Below, piece after piece: positions 1-7,873 of a stretch of DNA of 53,260 bases. The notes below the pieces were generated by a model, which was not told the origin of the DNA, ran no database searches, and saw only the letters and a list, made by a program, of their open reading frames with translations. Origin of the DNA: DATKXU01 sp035528905 (lineage in GTDB: Bacteria > Armatimonadota > UBA5829 > DTJY01); contig DATKXU010000009.1 in the NCBI GenBank assembly GCA_035528905.1, positions 1-53,260 on the forward strand, given 5' to 3'. The position numbers were made by a program, and so were the translations under genes. Positions within the stretch are counted from its first letter, which is position 1, and each line of letters starts with the position of its first letter.

Positions 1-174
1 CTCCTGCAGCTCGCCGCGCGACACGATCTCCTGGATATCCTCCGCCAGCGACTCGATCCTGCGGGCGGCATCGCGGTATGCCCGGACGCGGAACGTGCTC
101 TCCCCCTTGATCTCCAGCATGTCGGCGATGTTTTCGAGGAACTCTGCTACATCCGCATTCTTCGCGGTAGGCAT
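1..174 (-). CDS. polX: DNA polymerase X family protein, N-terminal fragment
   Basis: The reading frame runs off the left edge; 58 codons are visible. It starts at ATG 174, preceded by AGGAG at a spacing of about 7 nt. The peptide contains EFLENIADMLEIKGE, FRVRAYRDAARRIESL and EDIQEIV, which match the N-terminal helix-hairpin-helix-like 8-kDa domain of bacterial PolX (the Pol beta fold followed in full-length proteins by a PHP exonuclease domain). The family does gap-filling in base-excision repair. Only the first domain is seen here, so the catalytic residues cannot be checked. It is the last gene of a minus-strand run that includes the 36-aa peptide and the large glycosidase-like gene. Confidence 0.8.
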   Translation of the reverse strand, partial: MPTAKNADVAEFLENIADMLEIKGESTFRVRAYRDAARRIESLAEDIQEIVSRGELQE

Positions 175-204
175 GGGAGTTCTCCTAAACCGTGCACAGG
201 GAGT

Positions 205-315
205 TTACCCAATCGGGTCAGCCTGAATCAGGGAGACTTCGCCAGCCGGAAGGCTGGCGTAAGCCACGGCCAGCACGAGAATCAGTGTGGCAAACAGGAT
301 TAGGACTGCTCTCAT
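205..315 (-). CDS. 36-aa hydrophobic peptide
   Basis: A short frame starts at ATG 315 with a good Shine-Dalgarno sequence (GGAGG about 8 nt upstream) and ends at TAA 205. The peptide opens MRAVLILFATLILVLAVAYA, a single membrane helix or signal peptide, then has a 16-residue polar tail. It begins 33 nt after the stop of the large glycosidase-like gene and ends 30 nt before polX, so it is likely co-transcribed with them. I do not recognise a family. It could be a small membrane protein or the remnant of an exported protein. Codon use does not allow a test at this length; the ribosome binding site is the main support. Confidence 0.5.
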   Translation of the reverse strand: MRAVLILFATLILVLAVAYASLPAGEVSLIQADPIG

Positions 316-348
316 ATCATGTCCCTCCGCGCCTCCGCTGTGTCAAAC

Positions 349-3300
349 TTAGTACATCCCAAGCTCCACCTTGCCGGTAAGCCCCGATTTGATAGGCTCG
401 AGGGCGATGAGGTTGGACATGGAGTTCACCGCCTTGATGCTGAGGGTGTTCCGGCCGGGGCGCACATGGTGCGTGACGTCCAGCGCCAGCGGATCCCAGG
501 CCAGAACTCCGGCATTCCGGCCGTTTATGGAGACGTCCGCCAGGTCCGATACCTCGTCGAGCCTCAGCACGATCGTCTTCCCGGCCCAGCCATCGGGAAT
601 CTCGAAGTCCTGCTCGTAGACGCATGCGCCTGAGTAGAATGGATAGCCGTTCTCGGTCCACGAGCCGATCGGCATCTCCGCGCGGGGCTTCACGAGCGCC
701 CAATCGGCATCTATCTGCTCCAGGGCGAAGTCGCCGACCAGGTAGACGATGTGTCCCAAATACGCAGGCTCGTCGAAGATGCTCGTTGTCTCGATTCGGA
801 TGGTGTTCCCGCCCTCTTTTAGGAAGCCGGTCACATCCGCCTCGCCGATCAGGCGGTCGAAGTACCGGCCCTCTTCGAGCGCGGTGATCTCATCATCGTT
901 AACCCAAACCCGGCACTGGCTGTGCGCCCGGTTGAAGGGAGCCACGCCGTCGAGCAGAAGCCGGGCCGACTTAGGCAGGTCCTTCAACCGGAAGCCCGCC
1001 GTGTATATGCGCAGGAGCGACTGAAAGCCGAACAAGTTCTTTCGACTAACCTCCAGCTCCATCTTCCAATCCTTGATCGGGAGAGCGTTCCCGCGCTCGG
1101 GCCGGAAGCGCCAGACATCCGGCAGCTCGATGACCTCTATCGGCTCAGCGGGACGCCTATTCGCAGCGCGGCCTGGATTCACCTTGGCTCCGGGCGGCAG
1201 GAGCGCGATCATGTGCGACTGGCCGGGCGCGAAGCTGAGCGGAATCTCGAGCAGCCCATTCTTCGCCGAGTATTCCAGCGGGAGGCCGAAGTCGCCCGTC
1301 TGCGTGTCGAGGTAAACCGGCACACCCGCGCCGGAGAGCGTCACCACCGCGTCGTAGCTCTCGGTGGGGGATACGTTGGCGAGGAAGTAGACGTCGCCAT
1401 CCGCCAGGGCTGTGTGGTAGCAGATGATTTCCCTCGCCTGCTCGCCGCCCGCTGTGACGGATACATCCCGGCCGACGAGCGATTCCAGCTTCGAATCGAG
1501 CATCTTCCGAGCGCCATCGTCCAGCCACGAGGCAGGCGCGCCGAGGTAATTGCCCGCAAATCCTGGATCCTTTCCCTGAAGGATCGCGGCTTCCACCTCG
1601 ATGGGGTCCACGCCAAATAGCTTCCGTGCGGCGTCGGAGATGCCGGGGTCCCGCCCGTTCTCCGTGGATTCCGTGGGCAGCAGGCCGGCCGCCAGCACGA
1701 CTCCGCCCGCGCCTGCGAATTCCTCCAGCTTGCGAAGCACCGCCTGGGGCACCGTCGTCGCCGAAGGGAGTATCAAGCAACTGAAGCTCTCCAGGGCCTC
1801 GCCGCTCTGTCCCTTCACGACCAGCCTGCCATCCTCGACGCAAGCCGAAGCGAGCAGGTCGGAATCCATAAAGTCGAAATCATGGTGGCTGGACAAGAGA
1901 GCTTGGGTCAACTCGTGGACGTCCTTCTCCGTGCGCCGCGCCCGTGAGTCATAGTAGTCGAACCGCGAGAGGTCCTTGTGCTCGCTCAGGCCGGTCCAGT
2001 CGTTCACGTGCAGGGACTCGAACGGGCAATAAACCGCTATGCGCGCGACGTGCCTTCCGGAGGAGAGCACGAGCGCCGCGCGGGCCGAGTGATCGCAGAA
2101 CATACGATAATACGGCCAGAACGCGGTCTGGTAGAAGTGATTCGGGATGCACTCCCATTTCCGCTGCCCCTGGATGGAGTAGTAGACTGCGTGCGGCACG
2201 ATGAGGTTGATCCCGCAGGCAAGCTCGCAGTCGCCCAGCCGCTTGATGTCCCGCAGAGAGATGGCCCAGCCCTTCGCCAAGCCGAACGACTCGCACATCG
2301 TCCGCTCCTTATCGAGCAGGTGCGCCGCCGAGCTAGCGATCTTCGCGGAGAAGGTTATCGGCCAGGTGCAATCGCCGAGGTGGTCTATGCCCGGTATGTG
2401 CGTGTACTTTGCGAGCGTGAACAAGTTGCCCTGCTCTCTGGCGAGTGAGGGCAGGAAATCCTCGCGGTTGAAGTGCCCTATGCTCCGGAGGCCGCAGGCG
2501 TCGCAGAAGTCGTATATCTGCTTGAGCGTCGCCTCACTATAGAGGCGGGTCAGGAATCCGTAGAAGTCGGCGCGGTATTTCGTCGTCTTATCGCCGACAT
2601 CGTACAGGAGCGCCGGGATGTGTTTCGTGAAATCATAGCCCATCCCGGCTTGGAATTGCTCCAGCAGGCCGTCGGTCCACGGGATCAGAACGCGCCCGTA
2701 ATTCATGGATATCTCATCGAAGAAGATGCCCGGGATCAGCTCGCCGAAGTCGTCGCCGAATCTGTCCTTGTACGCCTTATGGGTCAGTTCGATGAACCGC
2801 GCAATCCCGGCGCGGTTGAATGTATCCACGCCGATGGAGTTGAAGCCCACGGTGTGGAAATGCCGCTGGAACGCGAGGACGAGCCATTTCCCTGGTGGAA
2901 GCTCGGCATGCAGTCGTCCGCCGGCCACCGCATCACTCAGCACCAGAACCGCATCCGGCACGGAGCCGATGCTGTTGCCTTCAATCGGTATCGCGTAGGC
3001 GGCTTCGAATTCGCCCTCGGAGGGCACTTCGATATCGAGCTTGCCGGGGCCCTCGATGATGGTTTCCGCGAAGGGCTTCAGGTGCGAGCTGGCGAACCGG
3101 TAGTTCTCCCGAACGGTCTGCCCGCCGGCGCTTCCGCTGGGCCAGTTGTCCTCGTCGTAGAGCCAGGCGTGCATCTTCCATTTCCGCGCCTCGTGAACCG
3201 CGGCCCCGATCATGCGGTGCCATTCTTCGGAGAGGTACGCCGTTATCCGGCCATAACGGGCGTGCATGAAGAAGCCGCCGATTCCCTGCTCGTGCATCAG

Positions 3301-3420
3301 GCGCACCTGGCGGCGTATCTCGTCTTCCTTAAGATCGTGATTCCAGAACCAGAACGGCGCCGAGCGATACCAGTTCGGCGGATCGGCGAACTGAGACCTT
3401 AGCTGTTGTACGGACTCCAT
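349..3420 (-). CDS. Large glycosidase-like protein (GH106/alpha-L-rhamnosidase-like architecture)
   Basis: This is a 1023-aa protein. ATG 3420 is chosen because GGGAGG lies just upstream; the 61 extra upstream codons look non-coding. The N-terminal barrel shows FWFWNHDL, GIGGFFMHAR and WLYDEDNWPSG, motifs seen in large uncharacterised glycosidases annotated as GH106 or 'alpha-L-rhamnosidase'. The middle holds a glutamine-amidotransferase-like flavodoxin-fold stretch (ALVLSSGRHVARIAVYCP) typical of these proteins, and the last 200 residues resemble the GH2 sugar-binding beta-sandwich (FEIPDGWAGKTIVLRLDEV). No signal peptide is visible, so it is probably cytoplasmic. Substrate is unknown; the rhamnosidase name is only a family analogy. 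It heads the run leading to polX. Confidence 0.7.
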   Translation of the reverse strand: MESVQQLRSQFADPPNWYRSAPFWFWNHDLKEDEIRRQVRLMHEQGIGGFFMHARYGRITAYLSEEWHRMIGAAVHEARKWKMHAWLYDEDNWPSGSAGGQTVRENYRFASSHLKPFAETIIEGPGKLDIEVPSEGEFEAAYAIPIEGNSIGSVPDAVLVLSDAVAGGRLHAELPPGKWLVLAFQRHFHTVGFNSIGVDTFNRAGIARFIELTHKAYKDRFGDDFGELIPGIFFDEISMNYGRVLIPWTDGLLEQFQAGMGYDFTKHIPALLYDVGDKTTKYRADFYGFLTRLYSEATLKQIYDFCDACGLRSIGHFNREDFLPSLAREQGNLFTLAKYTHIPGIDHLGDCTWPITFSAKIASSAAHLLDKERTMCESFGLAKGWAISLRDIKRLGDCELACGINLIVPHAVYYSIQGQRKWECIPNHFYQTAFWPYYRMFCDHSARAALVLSSGRHVARIAVYCPFESLHVNDWTGLSEHKDLSRFDYYDSRARRTEKDVHELTQALLSSHHDFDFMDSDLLASACVEDGRLVVKGQSGEALESFSCLILPSATTVPQAVLRKLEEFAGAGGVVLAAGLLPTESTENGRDPGISDAARKLFGVDPIEVEAAILQGKDPGFAGNYLGAPASWLDDGARKMLDSKLESLVGRDVSVTAGGEQAREIICYHTALADGDVYFLANVSPTESYDAVVTLSGAGVPVYLDTQTGDFGLPLEYSAKNGLLEIPLSFAPGQSHMIALLPPGAKVNPGRAANRRPAEPIEVIELPDVWRFRPERGNALPIKDWKMELEVSRKNLFGFQSLLRIYTAGFRLKDLPKSARLLLDGVAPFNRAHSQCRVWVNDDEITALEEGRYFDRLIGEADVTGFLKEGGNTIRIETTSIFDEPAYLGHIVYLVGDFALEQIDADWALVKPRAEMPIGSWTENGYPFYSGACVYEQDFEIPDGWAGKTIVLRLDEVSDLADVSINGRNAGVLAWDPLALDVTHHVRPGRNTLSIKAVNSMSNLIALEPIKSGLTGKVELGMY

Positions 3421-3810
3421 GTGCCCTCCCTGCAAGGGTTTATTGCCCATCGTCTCACACCCGGCGCAATCAGTCAATACCCGGCACGGCGGAGAGTGCT
3501 GGACGGGGCGACCAGGCGACAGGGAGAATGGGCGAGTACGGTTAATCCAACATCTGACATCCGACATCGCGTGCCGCCCTGATTCGGCATTCTCATCGGC
3601 CACGGAGTGTTCAAATCCCCGGAATCATGGGTATAGACTCATGGCAACTGCTGTTCGGGCTCCGGTGCAGGACGAGATGACGCGTCGGGATCGAGGACCC
3701 TCCAGATGTGTGCAGGCGGACAGCCCCTCCCATGCTATCACCTCCTCGCGATTGCCGACGCCCCCGGCAGAAGTTGAAGCAATCCAGAGTTGACAGGAGG
3801 ACACCCACAG
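3421..3810. other. Intergenic region, 390 bp, no gene seen
   Basis: The spacer lies between the divergent glycosidase-like and zinc-ribbon genes. I see no supported ORF and no clear promoter pair. It holds a short direct array at 3550-3569 with a 7-bp period (unit ACATCYG, three copies), one of many short-period arrays in the window's spacers. Confidence 0.5.
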
Positions 3811-4044
3811 ATGGCAGCGGACAAGATCCTCAGGTGCAGGGAATGCAACCAGCAATTCGTCTTCACGGTTGGTGAGCAGGAGTTCTACGCTCAGAAGGGC
3901 TTCCAGAACGAACCTGGGCGCTGCGGCCCGTGTCGAAAGGCGAGAAAAAGGGAACGGGCTTTGAACAGCGGAGTCCAGTTCCGGGACAGCCAGCCTTTGC
4001 GCGGAACTGCAGTTCGCCAGGACTACGACAGAGGGCTGTACTAG
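3811..4044 (+). CDS. Small zinc-ribbon protein
   Basis: A 77-aa basic protein. ATG 3811 has AGGAGG 10 nt upstream. It contains LRCRECNQQF and GRCGPCRKARK, two CxxC pairs about 35 residues apart, with EFYAQKGFQNEPGRC between them; this is the pattern of the probable zinc-ribbon domain (zf-trcl type) found alone or in small nucleic-acid-associated proteins. The basic KARKRERAL segment and polar tail fit RNA or DNA contact, but the molecular role is unknown. It stands alone between two minus-strand genes. Confidence 0.75.
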   Translation: MAADKILRCRECNQQFVFTVGEQEFYAQKGFQNEPGRCGPCRKARKRERALNSGVQFRDSQPLRGTAVRQDYDRGLY

Positions 4045-4105
4045 CCAACGCCGGATCGCATACCAGTGATCCGTTTCCGCGGGCCCTTCGGGGCAATAAT
4101 CTCAG

Positions 4106-4975
4106 TCAGCCGATCTCCCCAAGCCCGAACAGCTTTACCGCGTTCGAAGTGGTCGCGGCAGCCACTTCGCCTAGCGTGACACGCAATACCTCGGCCAGCC
4201 TGGCAGCAACGAGAGGCAGGTAAGACGGCTCGTTTCGGTGCCCCCGATGCGGATGCGGCGTAAGGTAGGGCGCATCGGTTTCGAGAAGCACGCGGTCGAG
4301 CGGAAGTTCACTGGCTATCTCACGAAGACCCGCCGCGTTCTGGAAAGTGATCGGCCCCGCTATCCCCAGGTAGCAGCCCAGTTCAATGGCCTTTCGGGCG
4401 AAATCCAAATCGCTGGGCAGGCAATGCATCACCACCCCGCGAGGCGGCAGCCCCTGTTCCCCGAGAATTGCCAGCACATCATGCTGAGCATCCCGGCTGT
4501 GGACGACCAACGGGAGCTCCAGCTCGCGAGCCATTTCGATATGACCCCGATAGGCTTTCTGCTGAACATCCCTCGGAGACAGATCGCGATAGTAGTCCAG
4601 GCCGGTTTCCCCGATGGCGACGATCTTCTCCCGGTCGGATGCAAGACTCTTGATGCGCTCCTGCGTGTCAGGTGTGAATGTAAACGCATCGTGGGGATGC
4701 ACTCCGACGGTGGCGAAAACCGTCCGAATCTCGCGGGCCAGGCGCGCCGCCAAAGCACTGGATTCGAGATCGTATCCCACGCAGATGATCCGCCTGACCC
4801 CGGCTTCCTCCGCCCTGAGAAGCACATTCGGCAGATCGCCCGCGAAATCCGGGTGGTTTAGATGACAATGGGTGTCAACCAGGGAAAGAGGTTCCACGGG
4901 TCCATCCGCCTTTGCTGAAGCTACGGCGGACAAGGGGATCGAGGGATCCGGAGAACCGCTCGTACTCGTACTCAT
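4106..4975 (-). CDS. tatD: TatD family metal-dependent DNase
   Basis: A 289-aa protein with the complete TatD set of metal ligands: VDTHCHLNH near the N-terminus, GETGLDYYRD, LVVHSRDAQHD, VVMHCLPSD and LETDAPYLTPHPHRG. The family comprises TIM-barrel 3'-exonucleases and deacylases. The start at ATG 4975 leaves an N-terminal leader of about 30 residues before the barrel. Residues 14-26 of that leader are encoded by a 40-bp palindrome-like element (4898-4937) that also occurs inverted next to hslU, so the leader is probably an in-frame insertion rather than conserved protein. A solo octamer-repeat array lies 20-55 bp upstream of the start. Confidence 0.92.
   Translation of the reverse strand: MSTSTSGSPDPSIPLSAVASAKADGPVEPLSLVDTHCHLNHPDFAGDLPNVLLRAEEAGVRRIICVGYDLESSALAARLAREIRTVFATVGVHPHDAFTFTPDTQERIKSLASDREKIVAIGETGLDYYRDLSPRDVQQKAYRGHIEMARELELPLVVHSRDAQHDVLAILGEQGLPPRGVVMHCLPSDLDFARKAIELGCYLGIAGPITFQNAAGLREIASELPLDRVLLETDAPYLTPHPHRGHRNEPSYLPLVAARLAEVLRVTLGEVAAATTSNAVKLFGLGEIG
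4898..4937 (+). repeat. 40-bp palindromic element, copy 1 (inside tatD)
   Basis: This segment matches 8553-8592 in inverted orientation at 39 of 40 positions. The element is itself partly palindromic, with TCCGCC and GGCGGA at its ends around an AGCTTCAGC-like core. In tatD it is read in frame as PLSAVASAKADGP, low-complexity sequence just before the first metal-binding motif. Confidence 0.85.
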
Positions 4976-4995
4976 AGTCGTGAATCCTGCATCCA

Positions 4996-5029
4996 GAGTA
5001 ATGGAGTGGCGGAGTATTGGAGTAATGGG
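4996..5029 (+). repeat. Solo octamer array (GGAGTAAT-like) upstream of tatD
   Basis: Four degenerate copies of an 8-bp unit (GGAGTNNT frame) lie 20-55 bp upstream of the tatD start. The unit is the same as in the arms of the four-helix-bundle cassette at 10.7-11.2 kb. No inverted partner and no gene is found next to it, so it may be a solo or relic site. Confidence 0.7.
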
Positions 5030-5137
5030 ATGCCGGACGTTGGATAGACAAGGTGGCATCCGGCAGCTCTAATCTGCAATTTGCAAGTCTGCAATTCAGA
5101 ATCCCGTCGTGTCGTCGCCCACTCTGCGTCGCAATAC

Positions 5138-5953
5138 CTACAGGAGTTGCGCGAGGTGCTCAGTCAGGAACTCGTCCACGGCAGTGTTGAACCGGTCATG
5201 CCGCGTCAGAAAGCAGAAGTGAGCGCCGCTCTCAATTACTTCCAGAGAAGCTTCGGGGATGCTCTCGTACAATTCCTGTGCGCTCGATAGGAAGAGCGAC
5301 CTATCTCCGGCCCCGACGACTACCAGCGTCGGCGCCTGAATCTGGGAAAGCGCCGGCCGAAGGTCCGTTTTCTGGATTATGCGCATGCGCTGGTTTACCG
5401 TGGCTCGCGACACCTTTGCTGCCTGGGCCGCGATCCCCCTCACCGCTGAAACCTGGTCCCGCATAGCCAGAGCTCCCGACGTCCTCCTTCCAAGCAGCCG
5501 CGATATGTGAACCTTGAAGCTGGTGCCGAGCGATTTATGGAAAGGATGCCCTGCTGACGAAATCCAGCCGAGGAGACGATCCTGGCGCAGCTCCGGAGAG
5601 GTCGGGAAAGCGGAGACCAGTACCAATGCCTTCGTGCGCTCAGGGAACTGAACGGCGAACTGCATGGCGATCAGGCCGCCGAACGAATGCCCGCATATCG
5701 CCGCGCTGTCCACCTTCAGCGCATCGAGCAGCATGCGCAGGTCGTTGACCAGCAGATCCAGCGTGTAGTCGGCGGAGCGCTTCAATCCCCGGTGGACGTC
5801 GTAGCTGATGACGCGGTAGCTGTCCCCCAGGCCGCAGAGCTGAAATGCGAATGCCTCTTTGGACTCCGTTATGCCCGGAATGAAGACCACCGGAACGCCG
5901 GTTCCGGACTCAGAATAGTCAAGTACCAGAGCTTTTATCTGTATTCTAGACAC
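5138..5953 (-). CDS. Alpha/beta hydrolase
   Basis: A 271-aa alpha/beta-hydrolase. The oxyanion segment FIPGITESKEAF, nucleophile elbow GHSFGG, acid in VVGAGDRSLF and histidine in ESGAHFCF form the usual triad with a cap region between (about residues 120-190). GTG 5953 is preferred over TTG 5986 because a good promoter (5995-6023) would put the transcription start near 5988. The fold covers esterases, lipases and haloperoxidase-like enzymes, so the substrate cannot be stated. It is monocistronic and divergent from the mraZ locus. Confidence 0.85.
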   Translation of the reverse strand: MSRIQIKALVLDYSESGTGVPVVFIPGITESKEAFAFQLCGLGDSYRVISYDVHRGLKRSADYTLDLLVNDLRMLLDALKVDSAAICGHSFGGLIAMQFAVQFPERTKALVLVSAFPTSPELRQDRLLGWISSAGHPFHKSLGTSFKVHISRLLGRRTSGALAMRDQVSAVRGIAAQAAKVSRATVNQRMRIIQKTDLRPALSQIQAPTLVVVGAGDRSLFLSSAQELYESIPEASLEVIESGAHFCFLTRHDRFNTAVDEFLTEHLAQLL

Positions 5954-5994
5954 CCGCAGACACCCCCGCCGGGCTTGATGGCACAACCGCCACC

Positions 5995-6023
5995 AGGATA
6001 CGGCAAAGCGGCAGTCCTGTCAA
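5995..6023 (-). promoter_or_regulatory. Sigma-70-type promoter for the alpha/beta hydrolase
   Basis: Reading the minus strand, TTGACA (6023-6018) and TATCCT (6000-5995) are separated by 17 nt. Confidence 0.7.
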
Positions 6024-6090
6024 TGGTGCGCAGTCTTGCAAAAGCAGAGGTAGTTCAAAGAAATTTCAAAGACATTTGCATTTGCCGTCA

Positions 6091-6119
6091 TTGACATGTA
6101 TATCCGCAGTGCCTAAAAT
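6091..6119 (+). promoter_or_regulatory. Sigma-70-type promoter of the mraZ locus
   Basis: TTGACA at 6091-6096 and TAAAAT at 6114-6119 are separated by 17 nt. The operator-like repeats follow immediately, over the expected transcription start. Confidence 0.85.
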
Positions 6120-6120
6120 G

Positions 6121-6150
6121 GGGGTGATTGGTGGTAGAAAGTGGTGAATC
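6121..6150 (+). promoter_or_regulatory. Putative MraZ operator: three repeats with 10-bp period
   Basis: Three consecutive 10-bp units begin with GGGGTG, GTGGTA and GTGGTG. MraZ is known to bind direct repeats of a short G-rich core spaced 10 bp apart near its own promoter. The position directly after the -10 box, in the same transcription unit as mraZ, supports autoregulation. The assignment is inferred from spacing and context. Confidence 0.65.
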
Positions 6151-6320
6151 GTGCCACTATCGCCCAAAACCTCCGGTTCTTGGGCGGTGTAACACCGGCG
6201 GGGCACTGTTCCGGACCAGTCCGTGGAGAACAGCCGACGCTCTGCGCACTGCATCCAGGAAGGTACACAGCCAGGGTATGGGCACCGCAGCCTTGACAGG
6301 CTGCCAGCCGGGCGCACTGT
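6151..6320 (+). ncRNA. Structured leader RNA of unknown class
   Basis: The leader between the promoter and the first ORF folds by eye into several stems: CGCCCAA (6161) with TTGGGCG inside GTGCC/GGCAC; CTGTTC (6206) with GAACAG around CGGA/TCCG; and GCAGCCT (6287) with AGGCTGC around a TGAC loop. TGCGC (6243) can also pair with GCGCA (6312). It matches no riboswitch or housekeeping RNA that I can name. Confidence 0.45.
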
Positions 6321-6376
6321 CGCAGCGAAGAAATCGGCGGAGATCGAGACAAATACGAAATGGGGGACAAACACTC

Positions 6377-7012
6377 ATGCCTCGCGGCAGGATCCCTGTA
6401 AGATTGGTAAACCAGATCTGCGTCGAACCTCGGCCAAAGGGCCTGCGCGCAGTCTACCTCGTGGAGACCCAGAACGAAAACGAGGCCGGAGACCTCTACA
6501 GATTCTTCGAGGACTTTGCTCCTGCGCTCGAGAGCATTCGGCTTTCGAACGGCAAGCTGGTTTCCTACGCCGTTCAACTGCACGCACACGACCAATCGCT
6601 GCTCGAAGAAATCGAGACCTTTCTGAAGAAGAATTTCGGTTTCGTCATCCTGCACCGATCGTTCGACCCGATTATCTACGACATTGTCAGGGAGCTTACG
6701 AAAGACTCGGGGAGCGAGCTGGCACCGATACCGAAGTGCGACATCTGCTGCAAGCCCGATCCGTTCCCTGAGACAGTGGTCAGCTTGCTGGATAAACAGA
6801 ATGCGAAGCTGGCGACGCGCGTGTACTGCGCGACATGCACTGCCGAATCAGCCGGGCGCAGCAACAAGGAGTTTCTCAAAGCACTGCTGGAAGCCGACCG
6901 GGGCGATTTTGGCATGCTCTGTCACATGGGCCTCGTCCGCAGCCGATCTTCCAAGAAGCACGTCGCTTTCCGAATCCAGTGCGACGCAGAGCAGCAGTTT
7001 GCTGTCACTTAA
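6377..7012 (+). CDS. Unknown protein with two CxxC pairs, co-transcribed with mraZ
   Basis: A 211-aa soluble protein starting at ATG 6377 after a G-rich ribosome binding site (GGGGGA). I do not recognise a family. The N-terminal half (about residues 1-115) is a mixed alpha/beta domain. The second half contains PKCDICCKPDP and YCATCTAES, two cysteine pairs consistent with a zinc ribbon, followed by a helical segment (NKEFLKALLEAD). It is the first gene of the transcript carrying the MraZ-type operator and ends 20 nt before mraZ, so the two are probably translated from one message and may act together. Confidence 0.75.
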   Translation: MPRGRIPVRLVNQICVEPRPKGLRAVYLVETQNENEAGDLYRFFEDFAPALESIRLSNGKLVSYAVQLHAHDQSLLEEIETFLKKNFGFVILHRSFDPIIYDIVRELTKDSGSELAPIPKCDICCKPDPFPETVVSLLDKQNAKLATRVYCATCTAESAGRSNKEFLKALLEADRGDFGMLCHMGLVRSRSSKKHVAFRIQCDAEQQFAVT

Positions 7013-7032
7013 CGTATCCGAAAGGCCGTCTC

Positions 7033-7479
7033 TTGTTCTCTGGAGCATACAGCCATTCAGTTGATAGCAAGGGGAGAACCGTGATACCCTCCAAGTTTCG
7101 TTCGAAACTCGGAGAGCGGTTCTACCTTGCGCGTGGAATGCACGGCTGTCTGTGGGTATTCGGCGAAGAGGAATGGCGCGGGTTTCAGACAATGATGACT
7201 CCCACGTCGCCACTCGACAGCCGCGGTCTGAAGCTGGAGCGATTCTTCATAGGTTCCGCGATCGAGTGCGTTCCCGACGCTCAGGGCCGAATCTTCATCC
7301 CGCAAAATCTGCGGGACTACGCGGGCATAGCGGACGACGTCTGGCTGGTCGGTCTTGGAAACAAGGTGGAGATCTGGTGCAGCGCGCGGTGGCAAGAGTT
7401 CAACAATGCGCTCACCGACGACGTGATCGAGCAGTTGGGATTGAACCTACTCAGGCAGGGACAGGAGCAGCAAGGATAA
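7033..7479 (+). CDS. mraZ: Transcriptional regulator MraZ
   Basis: A 148-aa protein with the two AbrB-like swapped-hairpin repeats of MraZ: FSGAYSHSVDSKGRTVIPSKFR at the start (residues 2-23; DSKGR and IPSKFR are the signatures) and ECVPDAQGRIFIPQNLRDYA in the middle. The start is TTG 7033, with AAAGG 8 nt upstream. MraZ normally heads the dcw cluster and controls cell-division and wall genes. Here no mraW, ftsL or mur gene follows; an intrinsic terminator and a tRNA do. It is therefore an orphan mraZ whose visible target is its own promoter. Confidence 0.93.
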   Translation: MFSGAYSHSVDSKGRTVIPSKFRSKLGERFYLARGMHGCLWVFGEEEWRGFQTMMTPTSPLDSRGLKLERFFIGSAIECVPDAQGRIFIPQNLRDYAGIADDVWLVGLGNKVEIWCSARWQEFNNALTDDVIEQLGLNLLRQGQEQQG

Positions 7480-7496
7480 TAGACACCTCCGATAAA

Positions 7497-7553
7497 GCCG
7501 GGCGGCGATTATGTGCTCCCCTCCGCCATATTCATGCCGCCCGGCCTTTTTTT
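7497..7553 (+). terminator. Intrinsic terminator after mraZ
   Basis: GCCGGGCGGC (7497-7506) pairs perfectly with GCCGCCCGGC (7536-7545) and is followed by seven T residues. The loop is long, about 29 nt. Confidence 0.85.
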
Positions 7554-7606
7554 GGTCCGTCGTCCCAAACCCACCAGGCGCCAAGCGCCCCCATCGCGCA
7601 TTTTCG

Positions 7607-7635
7607 TTGACACCCTACGACCGCCGTGATAGAAT
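7607..7635 (+). promoter_or_regulatory. Promoter of tRNA-Ser
   Basis: TTGACA (7607-7612) and TAGAAT (7630-7635) are 17 nt apart; the tRNA begins 35 nt downstream. Confidence 0.85.
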
Positions 7636-7669
7636 TTGAGTTGCTGGTGCCGTTCGAAGACCCTCGCGC

Positions 7670-7765
7670 GGAGCGATGTCCGAGTCTGGTCTAAGGAGCA
7701 CGACTGGAAATCGTGTAGCGGGCCACAAAGCTCGCTCGTGGGTTCGAATCCCACTCGCTCCGCCA
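7670..7765 (+). tRNA. tRNA-Ser (anticodon GGA)
   Basis: A class II tRNA. The acceptor arms GGAGCGA and TCGCTCC pair, the anticodon arm CGACTGGAAATCG gives anticodon GGA, the long variable arm is typical of tRNA-Ser, and the T-arm has GGGTTCGAATCCC. CCA is encoded at 7763-7765. It has its own promoter and follows the mraZ terminator. Confidence 0.96.
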
Positions 7766-7873
7766 TTCTGCTTCATTCTCCCGCTTCCCTTGCGCAGGTT
7801 AAATGCATCCGCACATCGAAAGTTCAAAGTCAGAGGGCAACTTGCATCAATTCACATGGAACGGAGGCTTCAA

